Source: an uncultured Collinsella sp. (lineage in GTDB: Bacteria > Actinomycetota > Coriobacteriia > Coriobacteriales > Coriobacteriaceae). From it: a DNA stretch of 8,597 nucleotides. Under the pieces are notes generated by a model. That model was not told the DNA's origin. It made no database searches and worked only from the letters and a program-made list of their open reading frames with translations. Where the stretch lies: NCBI GenBank assembly GCA_902490095.1, contig CABUCQ010000084.1:1-8597 (forward strand). Reading direction: 5' to 3'. The position numbers and the translations under genes are program-made. Shown here piece by piece: positions 1-5,335 of the stretch. Positions within the stretch are counted from its first letter, which is position 1. Each line of letters opens with the position of its first letter.

Positions 1-55
1 AACCCGCGACCCCAACCTTGGCAAGGTTGTGCTCTACCAACTGAGCCATGTCCGC
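1..55 (-). tRNA. tRNA-Gly(GCC), second copy, cut by window edge
   Basis: The minus strand at 55-1 gives the acceptor 5' strand GCGGACA, a complete D arm, and an anticodon arm whose 7-base loop TTGCCAA carries anticodon GCC (glycine). The T arm and acceptor 3' side fall outside the window. All 55 bases are identical to 227-281 of the complete tRNA-Gly gene, so this is a duplicate gene. It is the third tRNA of a minus-strand cluster and has no promoter of its own in the 42 bases before it, which hold a terminator-like hairpin. Confidence 0.93.
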
Positions 56-61
56 ATATGT

Positions 62-88
62 AAAACAAAACGGGCGCCGGAGCGCCCG
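62..88 (-). terminator. terminator-like hairpin after tRNA-Cys
   Basis: On the minus strand a 7-bp GC stem (CGGGCGC/GCGCCCG, plus positions 71-77 with 82-88) and a 4-base loop are followed by TTTTGTTTT. This has the form of an intrinsic terminator, with a T-tract broken by one G. It sits between tRNA-Cys and the downstream tRNA-Gly with no promoter after it, so it may terminate only partly or act as a processing element. Confidence 0.7.
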
Positions 89-97
89 GATGTTGCC

Positions 98-171
98 TGG
101 AGGCGAAGCCCGGATTCGAACCGGGGGTAAAGGCTTTGCAGGCCTCTGCCTTACCACTTGGCCACTTCGCC
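98..171 (-). tRNA. tRNA-Cys(GCA)
   Basis: A full cloverleaf can be read on the minus strand. The acceptor is GGCGAAG/CTTCGCC, the anticodon loop CTGCAAA carries anticodon GCA (cysteine), and the T arm is CCGG-TTCGAAT-CCGG. The discriminator base is T and the 3' CCA is encoded at 100-98. The length is 74 nt including CCA. It is the middle gene of the Gly-Cys-Gly cluster. The T-tract of the preceding terminator-like hairpin ends one base before its first nucleotide, so no separate promoter fits. Confidence 0.97.
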
Positions 172-172
172 G

Positions 173-195
173 AAAAAGGACCGCCTAAACGGTCC
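173..195 (-). terminator. terminator-like hairpin after tRNA-Gly
   Basis: The minus strand reads GGACCG, the loop TTTAGG, CGGTCC and then TTTTT: a 6-bp stem (plus positions 178-183 with 190-195) followed by five T. This is a short intrinsic terminator shape. The T-tract is separated from the first base of tRNA-Cys by one nucleotide, so either readthrough or processing must supply tRNA-Cys. Confidence 0.68.
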
Positions 196-205
196 GGAAA
201 TGCAA

Positions 206-281
206 TGGAGCGGACAACGGGGCTCGAACCCGCGACCCCAACCTTGGCAAGGTTGTGCTCTACCAACTGAGCCATGTCCGC
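206..281 (-). tRNA. tRNA-Gly(GCC)
   Basis: This is a complete 76-nt gene including the encoded CCA (plus positions 206-208). The acceptor stem is GCGGACA with TGTCCGC, the D arm contains GGTAGAGC, the anticodon loop TTGCCAA gives GCC (glycine), and the T arm contains GTTCGAAC. The discriminator base is T. It is the first gene of the Gly-Cys-Gly cluster and follows a well-formed promoter whose -10 box ends about 12 bases before the mature 5' end. Confidence 0.97.
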
Positions 282-293
282 TTGCGGGTTATT

Positions 294-341
294 AATTTAC
301 GCGAGTTATCCAAAAGACGCAAGTACTTTTTTCAAAAAAGT
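294..341 (-). promoter_or_regulatory. promoter of the tRNA Gly-Cys-Gly cluster with palindromic upstream element
   Basis: On the minus strand the -35 box is TTGCGT (322-317), the spacer is exactly 17 bases, and the -10 box is TAAATT (299-294). Immediately upstream of the -35 lies a 17-base perfect palindrome, ACTTTTTTGAAAAAAGT on the minus strand (341-325), centred on one G. The same 17 bases occupy the same place before the -35 box of tRNA-Leu. A/T-rich upstream (UP) elements are usual at stable-RNA promoters, so I read it as such. Confidence 0.75.
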
Positions 342-386
342 TGCCGGCCGCGTGTTCTTGGTGGCTAAACGCGCTAAAGCGATTGG

Positions 387-1133
387 CTAGGCACGCGATT
401 CCAGTGCTCCGCTAAATAGCTTCACCATCTGCACGCGCGTGCCGGTGCCGTCTGTGCGACGAGCAACCTCCACGTTATCGACAAGCATACGCATAAGCTT
501 GATACCACGGCCGCGTTCCTCAGATGCGACCGGTTCGCTCGCTCCATCGATAGAATAGCCGGCACCCCGATCAAGCACCTCAACCACGACGCGATCGCCA
601 TAGGCCTGAACCGTCAGGACGCACCCGATACCGCCCGCATGGTCATAGGCATTACCCAGCGCCTCCCCCGACGCCAACGCGACATCGTAGCGCTCGTCGC
701 GGCGCAACGGAAGCGATTCAAGGAGTTCGGCGATGCGATGTCGATAGTATGGAAGATTCTCGATACCCTGTCGGACCTCGACGCTCTTGCTCCATCGTGG
801 CAACTCTCCCACCGGAATAGCGGGAATCGACTCACGCGCCGGACCCGCAACATGAAGGATGTCGACAAGTCGGGCAATCTCCAAAAAGCGAATGACCTCA
901 TCGGAGGCGTTAACGAGCGAAAGCAGGCCCTCTCGCCTCATGAGCTCTCTGGCACGTGTAAGCAAAAACGCCAAACCCGTCGAGTCGATAAAGCCCACGG
1001 CCTGGCAATTGATGACAACGCGACGCACGCCCCGGTCGATCAGATTATCCAACCGTCGGCGCAGCACGGACACCGAGGCGATGTCGACATCACCCGGTGG
1101 CGTCAAAACCGCTATGTCATTCCACTCATTCAT
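387..1133 (-). CDS. fused STAS (anti-sigma factor antagonist) and HATPase (anti-sigma/serine kinase) protein
   Basis: A partner-switching regulator of 248 aa, presumed cytoplasmic because it lacks a signal peptide and membrane segments. Residues about 5-95 form a STAS domain of the SpoIIAA/RsbV type, with the phosphorylatable serine S51 in the motif DSTGL (50-54). Residues about 120-238 form a GHKL ATPase/kinase domain of the SpoIIAB/RsbW type. Its N-box has E157, N161 and H165, the G1 box is DRGAG (188-192), the G2 box is GRG (208-210), and DGTGT (228-232) follows. All expected nucleotide-binding residues are present. In the classical systems these domains are separate proteins, so the kinase half may phosphorylate S51 within its own chain or in a dimer. 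I chose the ATG at 1133 because GGGGA lies about 11 bases upstream; a TTG at 1151 would add six residues but has no clear ribosome site. It lies 81 bp downstream of the phosphatase gene and is probably co-transcribed with it. The target sigma factor or other output partner is not visible. Confidence 0.88.
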   Translation of the reverse strand: MNEWNDIAVLTPPGDVDIASVSVLRRRLDNLIDRGVRRVVINCQAVGFIDSTGLAFLLTRARELMRREGLLSLVNASDEVIRFLEIARLVDILHVAGPARESIPAIPVGELPRWSKSVEVRQGIENLPYYRHRIAELLESLPLRRDERYDVALASGEALGNAYDHAGGIGCVLTVQAYGDRVVVEVLDRGAGYSIDGASEPVASEERGRGIKLMRMLVDNVEVARRTDGTGTRVQMVKLFSGALESRA

Positions 1134-1214
1134 ACGACCATGGTTCCCCAAAAGAGCTCGCTCGATGCATACATATCTGCAGCTGCGCAGATTTTGCCCG
1201 TCAAGTATCGCGGT

Positions 1215-3560
1215 CTACGATCGACCCCGTAAAAACTCAAGGGAAACCAGCGCAATGTCATCGTCCAGCGCCGACTCGGTAAAGCGGTCAAGCTCTCCCA
1301 AGACCTTACCGCAGATTCCCGATACACCCTCACCCGAGACAGAGAGCAAAAGGTCACGAAGGCGCTGCTCGCCAAAGAAAGCACCCGAGCGATCACGTGC
1401 TTCGATTGCTCCGTCGGTATACATGAATAGCATGTCACCAGGAGCGAACGTAAACACGCCTGTCTCGTACACCATGCTCTCAAAGGCACCGATCACGCCC
1501 GATTGGCACCCAAGGAGCTCCACTTCTCCCCCTCGGGTTTCTCCGCCGCCAAGCGGCGTCGACGACGGTCTAATGACCATAGTGGGAGGATGTCCCGCAG
1601 AGCAGTAGGTAGCGCGACCCGCTTTAAGATCAATCTTGGCGATAAACGCCGTCACGAACGTCTCGACCCTCGAAAAGCCCATGAGCATGCTATTTAGCGA
1701 GCGGGCCATACGGGCGGGCCCAGCACCCTCCCAGGCATAGGCCGTCAGCGCCGTCTTGACGAGCGCTGACATCGACGCCGCCTCGATTCCTTTGCCGGAT
1801 ACATCGCCCAAAATCATAACGGCGCAATCGTCGGGAAGACGGACAAGAGTATAGAAGTCGCCGCCAACCAACGCCGAATTCGTTGCCGAAAGGTATACCG
1901 AATCGGTCGCGATACCCGGAACGTCACCAAGCGAATTTCTCATGCCAATCTGGAGGGTCTGAGCGATATGGCGCTCCTCGCGCTTTTGAGATTCGCCCTC
2001 GTAGATCAGTTCAAAGTCATGCGCCAAGTGCACCAGGTAGTCATATTCAAGATCATCAATCGGCTCTTGGCTGCCATCACGAAGCAGCAGTACGCGCGTC
2101 GTCGGGCTCTTCGCAACAGAAGCAGGAACAATCGCGTCGTTACTGTGCTTGCCATCACCCTCAGAGCGCGGGCGCCCCGCCTCGATGCCGGAGTCGACGT
2201 AGAGACCTTGACAAGGCAGACCATGCGCCCTAAGCCAGCCTCCCATAGGCATCGATTCGTCAACGCGAGTTATACGGACGTGTTTAAGGTCCTCGGCACT
2301 CGTACCTCCCAAAACAGATGCCTCAAAGCCATCAGGTCCAGCCCCCAGACGTGCCGCTGGCGCCGTCGTGGAAAAGAAAAGTTTCTCGGGATCGTCCGGC
2401 AAAGCAACGCGACTGCCGCCTTCAAAATCTATGACATAGGAGCCCAGACTGGCGTCATACTCAACAGGGCAAAAATGACAGTTGAGCATATTGCAAATCT
2501 CGGACGATATAGCCTGGGTAGCCGCGGCGGAATCGTCTAGAAAGGTAAACAACTCATCACGTAAGACATTGAGCGAGCGGCCAAGCTCGGCCGTGCGACG
2601 AGAGCGAAGGCTCGATGCCATGCCGACCAGCTGGATAGACAGGTAATCGCAAATGACCTCGAGTACATTAACGTCATAGGCGAGCGGTGCCTGAGGGCGC
2701 TTCCAACCAACTTCCAGCACGCCAAGGATCTGCGTACCGTAAAAAACGGGAAGACAGATCTCGCTGCGGTACGGAGGCATATCCTGCACGCGCAACAGGT
2801 GCTTAGAACGATTGTCCAGGTCCATGAACATACCGGAGGCAGCCCTATCACCCTCAAGGTCCTGTTGAATCGACAAGCGACAGGCACGCGACTCGCGAAG
2901 AACATACGTCGGAATTCCAGCGCCATACGGCAAAAACTCGGGCAGGTAGCTGTCGTGCAGCTCCTTGGAGACACCGCGAAGCTTAAAACCGCCGCTCTCA
3001 GAAAAATAGATAGCGGCACCCGAAGCATCGAGCGTTCCTACAAGCTGGTTCAAAACGATATCTAACAAACTGGGCAGCTCATCGGAGCCCACCGTGCTCA
3101 TAATGACCGACAATGTACCCGAGAGACGCTTATTCGCCACTCTAAGCTCCGAAAGCGCACGCTTGAGCTGACGGTCGTGCGAATACTGTTCTTCGATGCT
3201 ATGGAGTGCCACCAGAACGCGCGGCGCACGGCGGCCAAAGATTCGAGGCGGCGTAACCGAGCCGGCACAAACCAGGACGGGAATAAACGATCCGTCACTT
3301 AACTTGAGCATCAACTCGCTCTTTGTTCCATTGGTCTCAAAAGGAAGCCGATGCTCTGTCGCGCGTTCAAAAGCCGACGAGTACAAGAGGTCTTTAACGT
3401 CCCCGTTGATCACATCGGAACGCTCCTCGCACATCAAGTCGAGCAAGCGATTATTTACATGCAAAATGGTTCCGTCGAGCTCGCAGATAATGACAGCATC
3501 GCTCGTGATCTCGACCAATTGGGCAACGTCCGCCCACTCATTGCGCTCAAGCGTTTCCAT
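1215..3560 (-). CDS. PAS/GAF sensor-coupled SpoIIE-family PP2C serine phosphatase
   Basis: A soluble 781-aa phosphatase of the RsbU/SpoIIE type that should remove phosphate from a STAS-domain serine, most likely in the protein encoded next door. A PAS domain covers about 8-120, a short coiled linker 125-150, and a GAF domain about 155-312. A second, weakly GAF-like region with a low-complexity tail follows to about 505. A helical linker then leads to the PP2C domain (548-778). Catalytic motifs are GGDFYT (566-571), GDVSGKG (585-591), SAGHPP (654-659), YTDG (714-717) and DDD (766-768). The acidic metal-binding positions are kept, although the usual last D of GGDFYD is T. No membrane segment is seen, so its signal is probably intracellular. 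I chose the ATG at 3560 because GAGG sits six bases before it; a GTG at 3572 would add four residues and lacks a ribosome site. The 5' end lies directly behind the tRNA-Leu terminator with no room for a promoter, so expression may rely on readthrough. Confidence 0.93.
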   Translation of the reverse strand: METLERNEWADVAQLVEITSDAVIICELDGTILHVNNRLLDLMCEERSDVINGDVKDLLYSSAFERATEHRLPFETNGTKSELMLKLSDGSFIPVLVCAGSVTPPRIFGRRAPRVLVALHSIEEQYSHDRQLKRALSELRVANKRLSGTLSVIMSTVGSDELPSLLDIVLNQLVGTLDASGAAIYFSESGGFKLRGVSKELHDSYLPEFLPYGAGIPTYVLRESRACRLSIQQDLEGDRAASGMFMDLDNRSKHLLRVQDMPPYRSEICLPVFYGTQILGVLEVGWKRPQAPLAYDVNVLEVICDYLSIQLVGMASSLRSRRTAELGRSLNVLRDELFTFLDDSAAATQAISSEICNMLNCHFCPVEYDASLGSYVIDFEGGSRVALPDDPEKLFFSTTAPAARLGAGPDGFEASVLGGTSAEDLKHVRITRVDESMPMGGWLRAHGLPCQGLYVDSGIEAGRPRSEGDGKHSNDAIVPASVAKSPTTRVLLLRDGSQEPIDDLEYDYLVHLAHDFELIYEGESQKREERHIAQTLQIGMRNSLGDVPGIATDSVYLSATNSALVGGDFYTLVRLPDDCAVMILGDVSGKGIEAASMSALVKTALTAYAWEGAGPARMARSLNSMLMGFSRVETFVTAFIAKIDLKAGRATYCSAGHPPTMVIRPSSTPLGGGETRGGEVELLGCQSGVIGAFESMVYETGVFTFAPGDMLFMYTDGAIEARDRSGAFFGEQRLRDLLLSVSGEGVSGICGKVLGELDRFTESALDDDIALVSLEFLRGRS

Positions 3561-3586
3561 CGTGAACCTCACCGTCTATCGGTAAC

Positions 3587-3608
3587 AAAAAAGCCTCCGA
3601 AGAGGCTT
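3587..3608 (-). terminator. intrinsic terminator after tRNA-Leu
   Basis: The minus strand reads AAGCCTC, the stable TTCG tetraloop, GAGGCTT, and a run of six T that overlaps the stem end. The 7-bp stem is at plus positions 3591-3597 with 3602-3608. It starts 11 bases after the tRNA-Leu CCA and ends 26 bases before the phosphatase ATG. Confidence 0.9.
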
Positions 3609-3619
3609 CTCAAATGCGA

Positions 3620-3709
3620 TGGTGTCGGAGGCGGGACTTGAACCCGCATGACCAAAAAGCGGTCACTAGCACCTCAAGCTAGCGCGTCTGCCAATTCCGC
3701 CACTCCGAC
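3620..3709 (-). tRNA. tRNA-Leu(GAG)
   Basis: This is a class II tRNA of 90 nt. The acceptor stem is GTCGGAG/CTCCGAC. The anticodon stem is CTAGC/GCTAG with loop TTGAGGT, giving anticodon GAG (leucine, CUC/CUU codons). The long variable arm is TGACC-loop-GGTCA, and the T arm is GCGGG-TTCAAGT-CCCGC. The discriminator base is A and CCA is encoded (3622-3620). It has its own upstream promoter and a strong intrinsic terminator immediately downstream. Confidence 0.97.
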
Positions 3710-3766
3710 ATGCTATGTTGTTGATTCGCAGTTCGTTTTGTTGGACCCGCGCGTTCAACGAGGAAG

Positions 3767-3815
3767 ATAATAACCTATGATTCGAGAACTGTGCAAGCAC
3801 TTTTTTCAAAAAAGT
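3767..3815 (-). promoter_or_regulatory. promoter of tRNA-Leu with palindromic upstream element
   Basis: On the minus strand the -35 box is TTGCAC (3796-3791). The -10 is TATTAT (3772-3767, 18-base spacer) or, one base earlier, TTATTA with a 17-base spacer. Upstream of the -35, positions 3815-3799 carry the same 17-base palindrome found before the tRNA-Gly promoter. The flanking CTTGC is also shared, so the two promoters agree at 23 of 24 positions there. The predicted transcript would carry a 5' leader of about 50 bases before the tRNA. Confidence 0.75.
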
Positions 3816-3853
3816 TTACGAATTTGTAAATGCGCTGGTAGATCTATATGTTC

Positions 3854-3978
3854 GGCCCCGAATCGGTGTTGCCTCCCGGCGCGTCCTTGGGCATGAGCGA
3901 TATTTTGCTTCGCACTTCGTGCTGCAAAATATCGCTCCCCCTGCGGAATGCGCCGGGAGGCAACACCGATTCGGGGCC
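3854..3978 (-). repeat. giant imperfect palindrome (element 1 of a two-member structured family)
   Basis: Outer arms 3854-3882 and 3950-3978 are perfectly complementary over 29 bp. Inside them are two 12-base segments (3883-3894, 3938-3949) that pair poorly. Next come perfect 14-bp inner arms (3895-3908 with 3924-3937), then a terminal GCAC/GTGC hairpin with a GAA triloop on the minus strand. Read on the minus strand, the poorly paired segments begin ATTCCGCAG and end AAGGAC, matching element 2 at 4159-4290 in its plus orientation. I see no flanking direct repeats. The function is unknown; candidates are a structured RNA, a single-stranded-DNA hairpin substrate or a REP/MITE-like dispersed repeat. 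Confidence 0.85.
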
Positions 3979-4039
3979 TGCAAATACATACTTCAGGCAC
4001 AGTTCTCAAACATGTTCTGGGAGCTGATATAAATTTAGT

Positions 4040-4094
4040 GGCTCGGCTTTGCCGAGCCCTTATATAAGGAGGCCGGAGCTAAAGCTCCGGCCTC
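4040..4094. other. back-to-back hairpins and a 12-bp palindrome
   Basis: Three adjacent symmetric units are visible. An 8-bp stem GGCTCGGC/GCCGAGCC has a 3-base loop (4040-4058). The perfect palindrome CCTTATATAAGG lies at 4058-4069. A 12-bp stem GAGGCCGGAGCT/AGCTCCGGCCTC has a 2-base centre (4069-4094). Neither hairpin has a convincing T-tract on either strand, so a standard terminator call is weak. They may still help end or stabilise the dpp operon transcript, which would run through here on the minus strand. A smaller GCGAT/ATCGC hairpin follows at 4121-4136. Confidence 0.6.
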
Positions 4095-4158
4095 GCTATC
4101 TTTCCCATTAGATTAAGTGAGCGATCAAGGAATCGCACCCCTCTGCAGTGGTAACACA

Positions 4159-4290
4159 GGGCCCGTGCTGGACTTAGTTTTCAGAACATTCCGCAGACCA
4201 GGAAACCCCCTTATCCGCGGCTCCGAAGGAGCAGGATAAGGGGGTTTCCATGGTCGAGGACGTTCTGAAAGCTAAGTCCAGCACGGGCCC
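4159..4290 (+). repeat. giant imperfect palindrome (element 2 of a two-member structured family)
   Basis: Outer arms 4159-4187 and 4262-4290 pair over 29 bp with a single G-T wobble (4178 with 4271). Segments 4188-4200 and 4250-4261 form the imperfect middle; in it 4196-4200 still pairs with 4251-4255. Inner arms 4201-4216 and 4234-4249 are a perfect 16-bp match. The tip is GCTCC/GGAGC with a GAA triloop (4220-4232). The middle carries ATTCCGCAG on the left and ATGGTCGAGGAC on the right, both shared with element 1. It begins 16 bases beyond the stop codon of dppF, so it would form the 3' end of the dpp operon transcript, yet no T-tract follows on the minus strand. Confidence 0.85.
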
Positions 4291-4306
4291 AAACGATAAC
4301 AACCGG

Positions 4307-5335
4307 CTACAGGTCGATGTGCGATTCCTTGATCGGGAACGGCTCCGCGAAGTGACAGGCGCAGCAGTGACCCGGTGCAACTTCCTTAAACTCGGGGAGC
4401 TTCTCGGAGCAGATACCCTGCGCGATCGGGCAACGCGTGTGGAAACGGCAGCCGGTCGGCGGATCCAGCGGCGACGGCGGATCGCCAGCGAGGATGATGC
4501 GCTTGCGGGTCTTCTGGATATCAGGATCGGGAACCGGCACGGCAGACAGCAGCGACTGCGTGTACGGATGGTGAGGCTCGCTATAGAGCGTCTTCCAGTC
4601 CGAAACCTCGACCATCTTACCCAGATACATAACGGCAACGCGATCGGAGATGTGCTGTACGACGGACAGGTCGTGTGCGATAAACAGATACGCGGTACCG
4701 AACTTGTCCTGCAGTTCCTTGAGCAGGTTCAGAACCTGGGCCTGAATGGACACATCCAGAGCGGATACCGGCTCGTCACAGATAATCAGCTTGGGCTTCA
4801 GCGCAAAAGCGCGGGCAATACCGACACGCTGACGCTGGCCGCCCGAGAACTCATGAGGATAGCGGTTGATGTGCTCGGGGTTCAGTCCAACGACGTCGAG
4901 AAGCTCACGGACGCGCTCAATGCGCTCCTCCTTGGTACCCACACCATGAATGGTCATGGGCTCGGAGACAATCTCACCGATGGTCATACGAGGGTTGAGC
5001 GAAGCATAAGGATCCTGGAAGATAAACTGCATCTCACGACGCATGTCCTTGATCTCATGCTTGCTCATCTCGGCAACATCTTTGCCCTGGAAGAACACCT
5101 TGCCGGCGGTCGGCTTGGTCAGACGCATGATAGTGCGGCCCGTGGTGGATTTACCGCAACCAGACTCGCCAACCAGACCAAAGGTCTCGCCAGGATAAAT
5201 CTCAAAAGAGATGTCGTTTACAGCAGAGACGACGCGCTTGGAAAAACGCTTGGCGAACATGCCGGACTCTGCGGGAAACTCCTTGGAGAGGTGCTCGACC
5301 TTCAGCAGTGGAGTGCGCTCGTTATTGTCTGCCAT
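4307..5335 (-). CDS. dppF: peptide/nickel-type ABC transporter ATP-binding protein (DppF/OppF-like)
   Basis: The second ATPase of the importer, 342 aa, expected to pair with the DppD-like protein at the inner face of the membrane and power uptake. The ABC domain runs from about 11 to 258: Walker A GESGCGKS (56-63), Q-loop Q107, signature SGGQRQR (164-170), Walker B LIICDEP (183-189) and switch histidine H221. The C-terminal oligopeptide/dipeptide extension starts at HPYTQSLLSAVP (256-267) and holds cysteines C296, C302, C309 and C327. Their spacing matches DppD; in characterised family members this motif binds a [4Fe-4S] cluster. C324 and C325 are extra cysteines nearby. The ATG follows the dppD stop directly (TAAATG), with the ribosome site GGGAGG inside the dppD end, so translation is probably coupled. 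It is the last gene of the operon. Assignment to dipeptide, oligopeptide or nickel is not possible from sequence alone. Confidence 0.95.
   Translation of the reverse strand: MADNNERTPLLKVEHLSKEFPAESGMFAKRFSKRVVSAVNDISFEIYPGETFGLVGESGCGKSTTGRTIMRLTKPTAGKVFFQGKDVAEMSKHEIKDMRREMQFIFQDPYASLNPRMTIGEIVSEPMTIHGVGTKEERIERVRELLDVVGLNPEHINRYPHEFSGGQRQRVGIARAFALKPKLIICDEPVSALDVSIQAQVLNLLKELQDKFGTAYLFIAHDLSVVQHISDRVAVMYLGKMVEVSDWKTLYSEPHHPYTQSLLSAVPVPDPDIQKTRKRIILAGDPPSPLDPPTGCRFHTRCPIAQGICSEKLPEFKEVAPGHCCACHFAEPFPIKESHIDL

Noticed and set aside
342..386. Terminator after the STAS-HATPase gene
   Set aside because: Only a 4-bp CGCT/AGCG hairpin is present and no paired stem precedes the T-run of the palindrome, so no terminator can be supported.
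1134..1214. Promoter between phosphatase and STAS-HATPase genes (TTGACG at 1204-1199 on the minus strand) and a 6-bp hairpin at 1175-1192
   Set aside because: No acceptable -10 box lies 16-18 bases after TTGACG, and the hairpin has no T-tract on the minus strand. Co-transcription with the phosphatase gene is simpler.
639..1608. Open frames of 197 and 249 codons on the plus strand
   Set aside because: They are antisense to the STAS-HATPase and phosphatase genes, have Arg/Ser-rich compositions and show no recognisable motifs.
3806..4009. 67-codon open frame on the minus strand
   Set aside because: It crosses the whole of giant hairpin element 1 and the A/T promoter palindrome, so its codons are dictated by the palindrome. 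It shows no ribosome site or domain.
3854..4290. Integron attC sites or a CRISPR array
   Set aside because: There are no repeated units with spacers. The GTTRRRY/RYYYAAC core sites of attC are not at the outer ends, and there is no gene cassette or integrase. The conserved part is central, unlike attC.
3840..4300. Insertion sequence
   Set aside because: No transposase frame and no flanking direct repeats were found. A non-autonomous element remains possible and is covered under findings.
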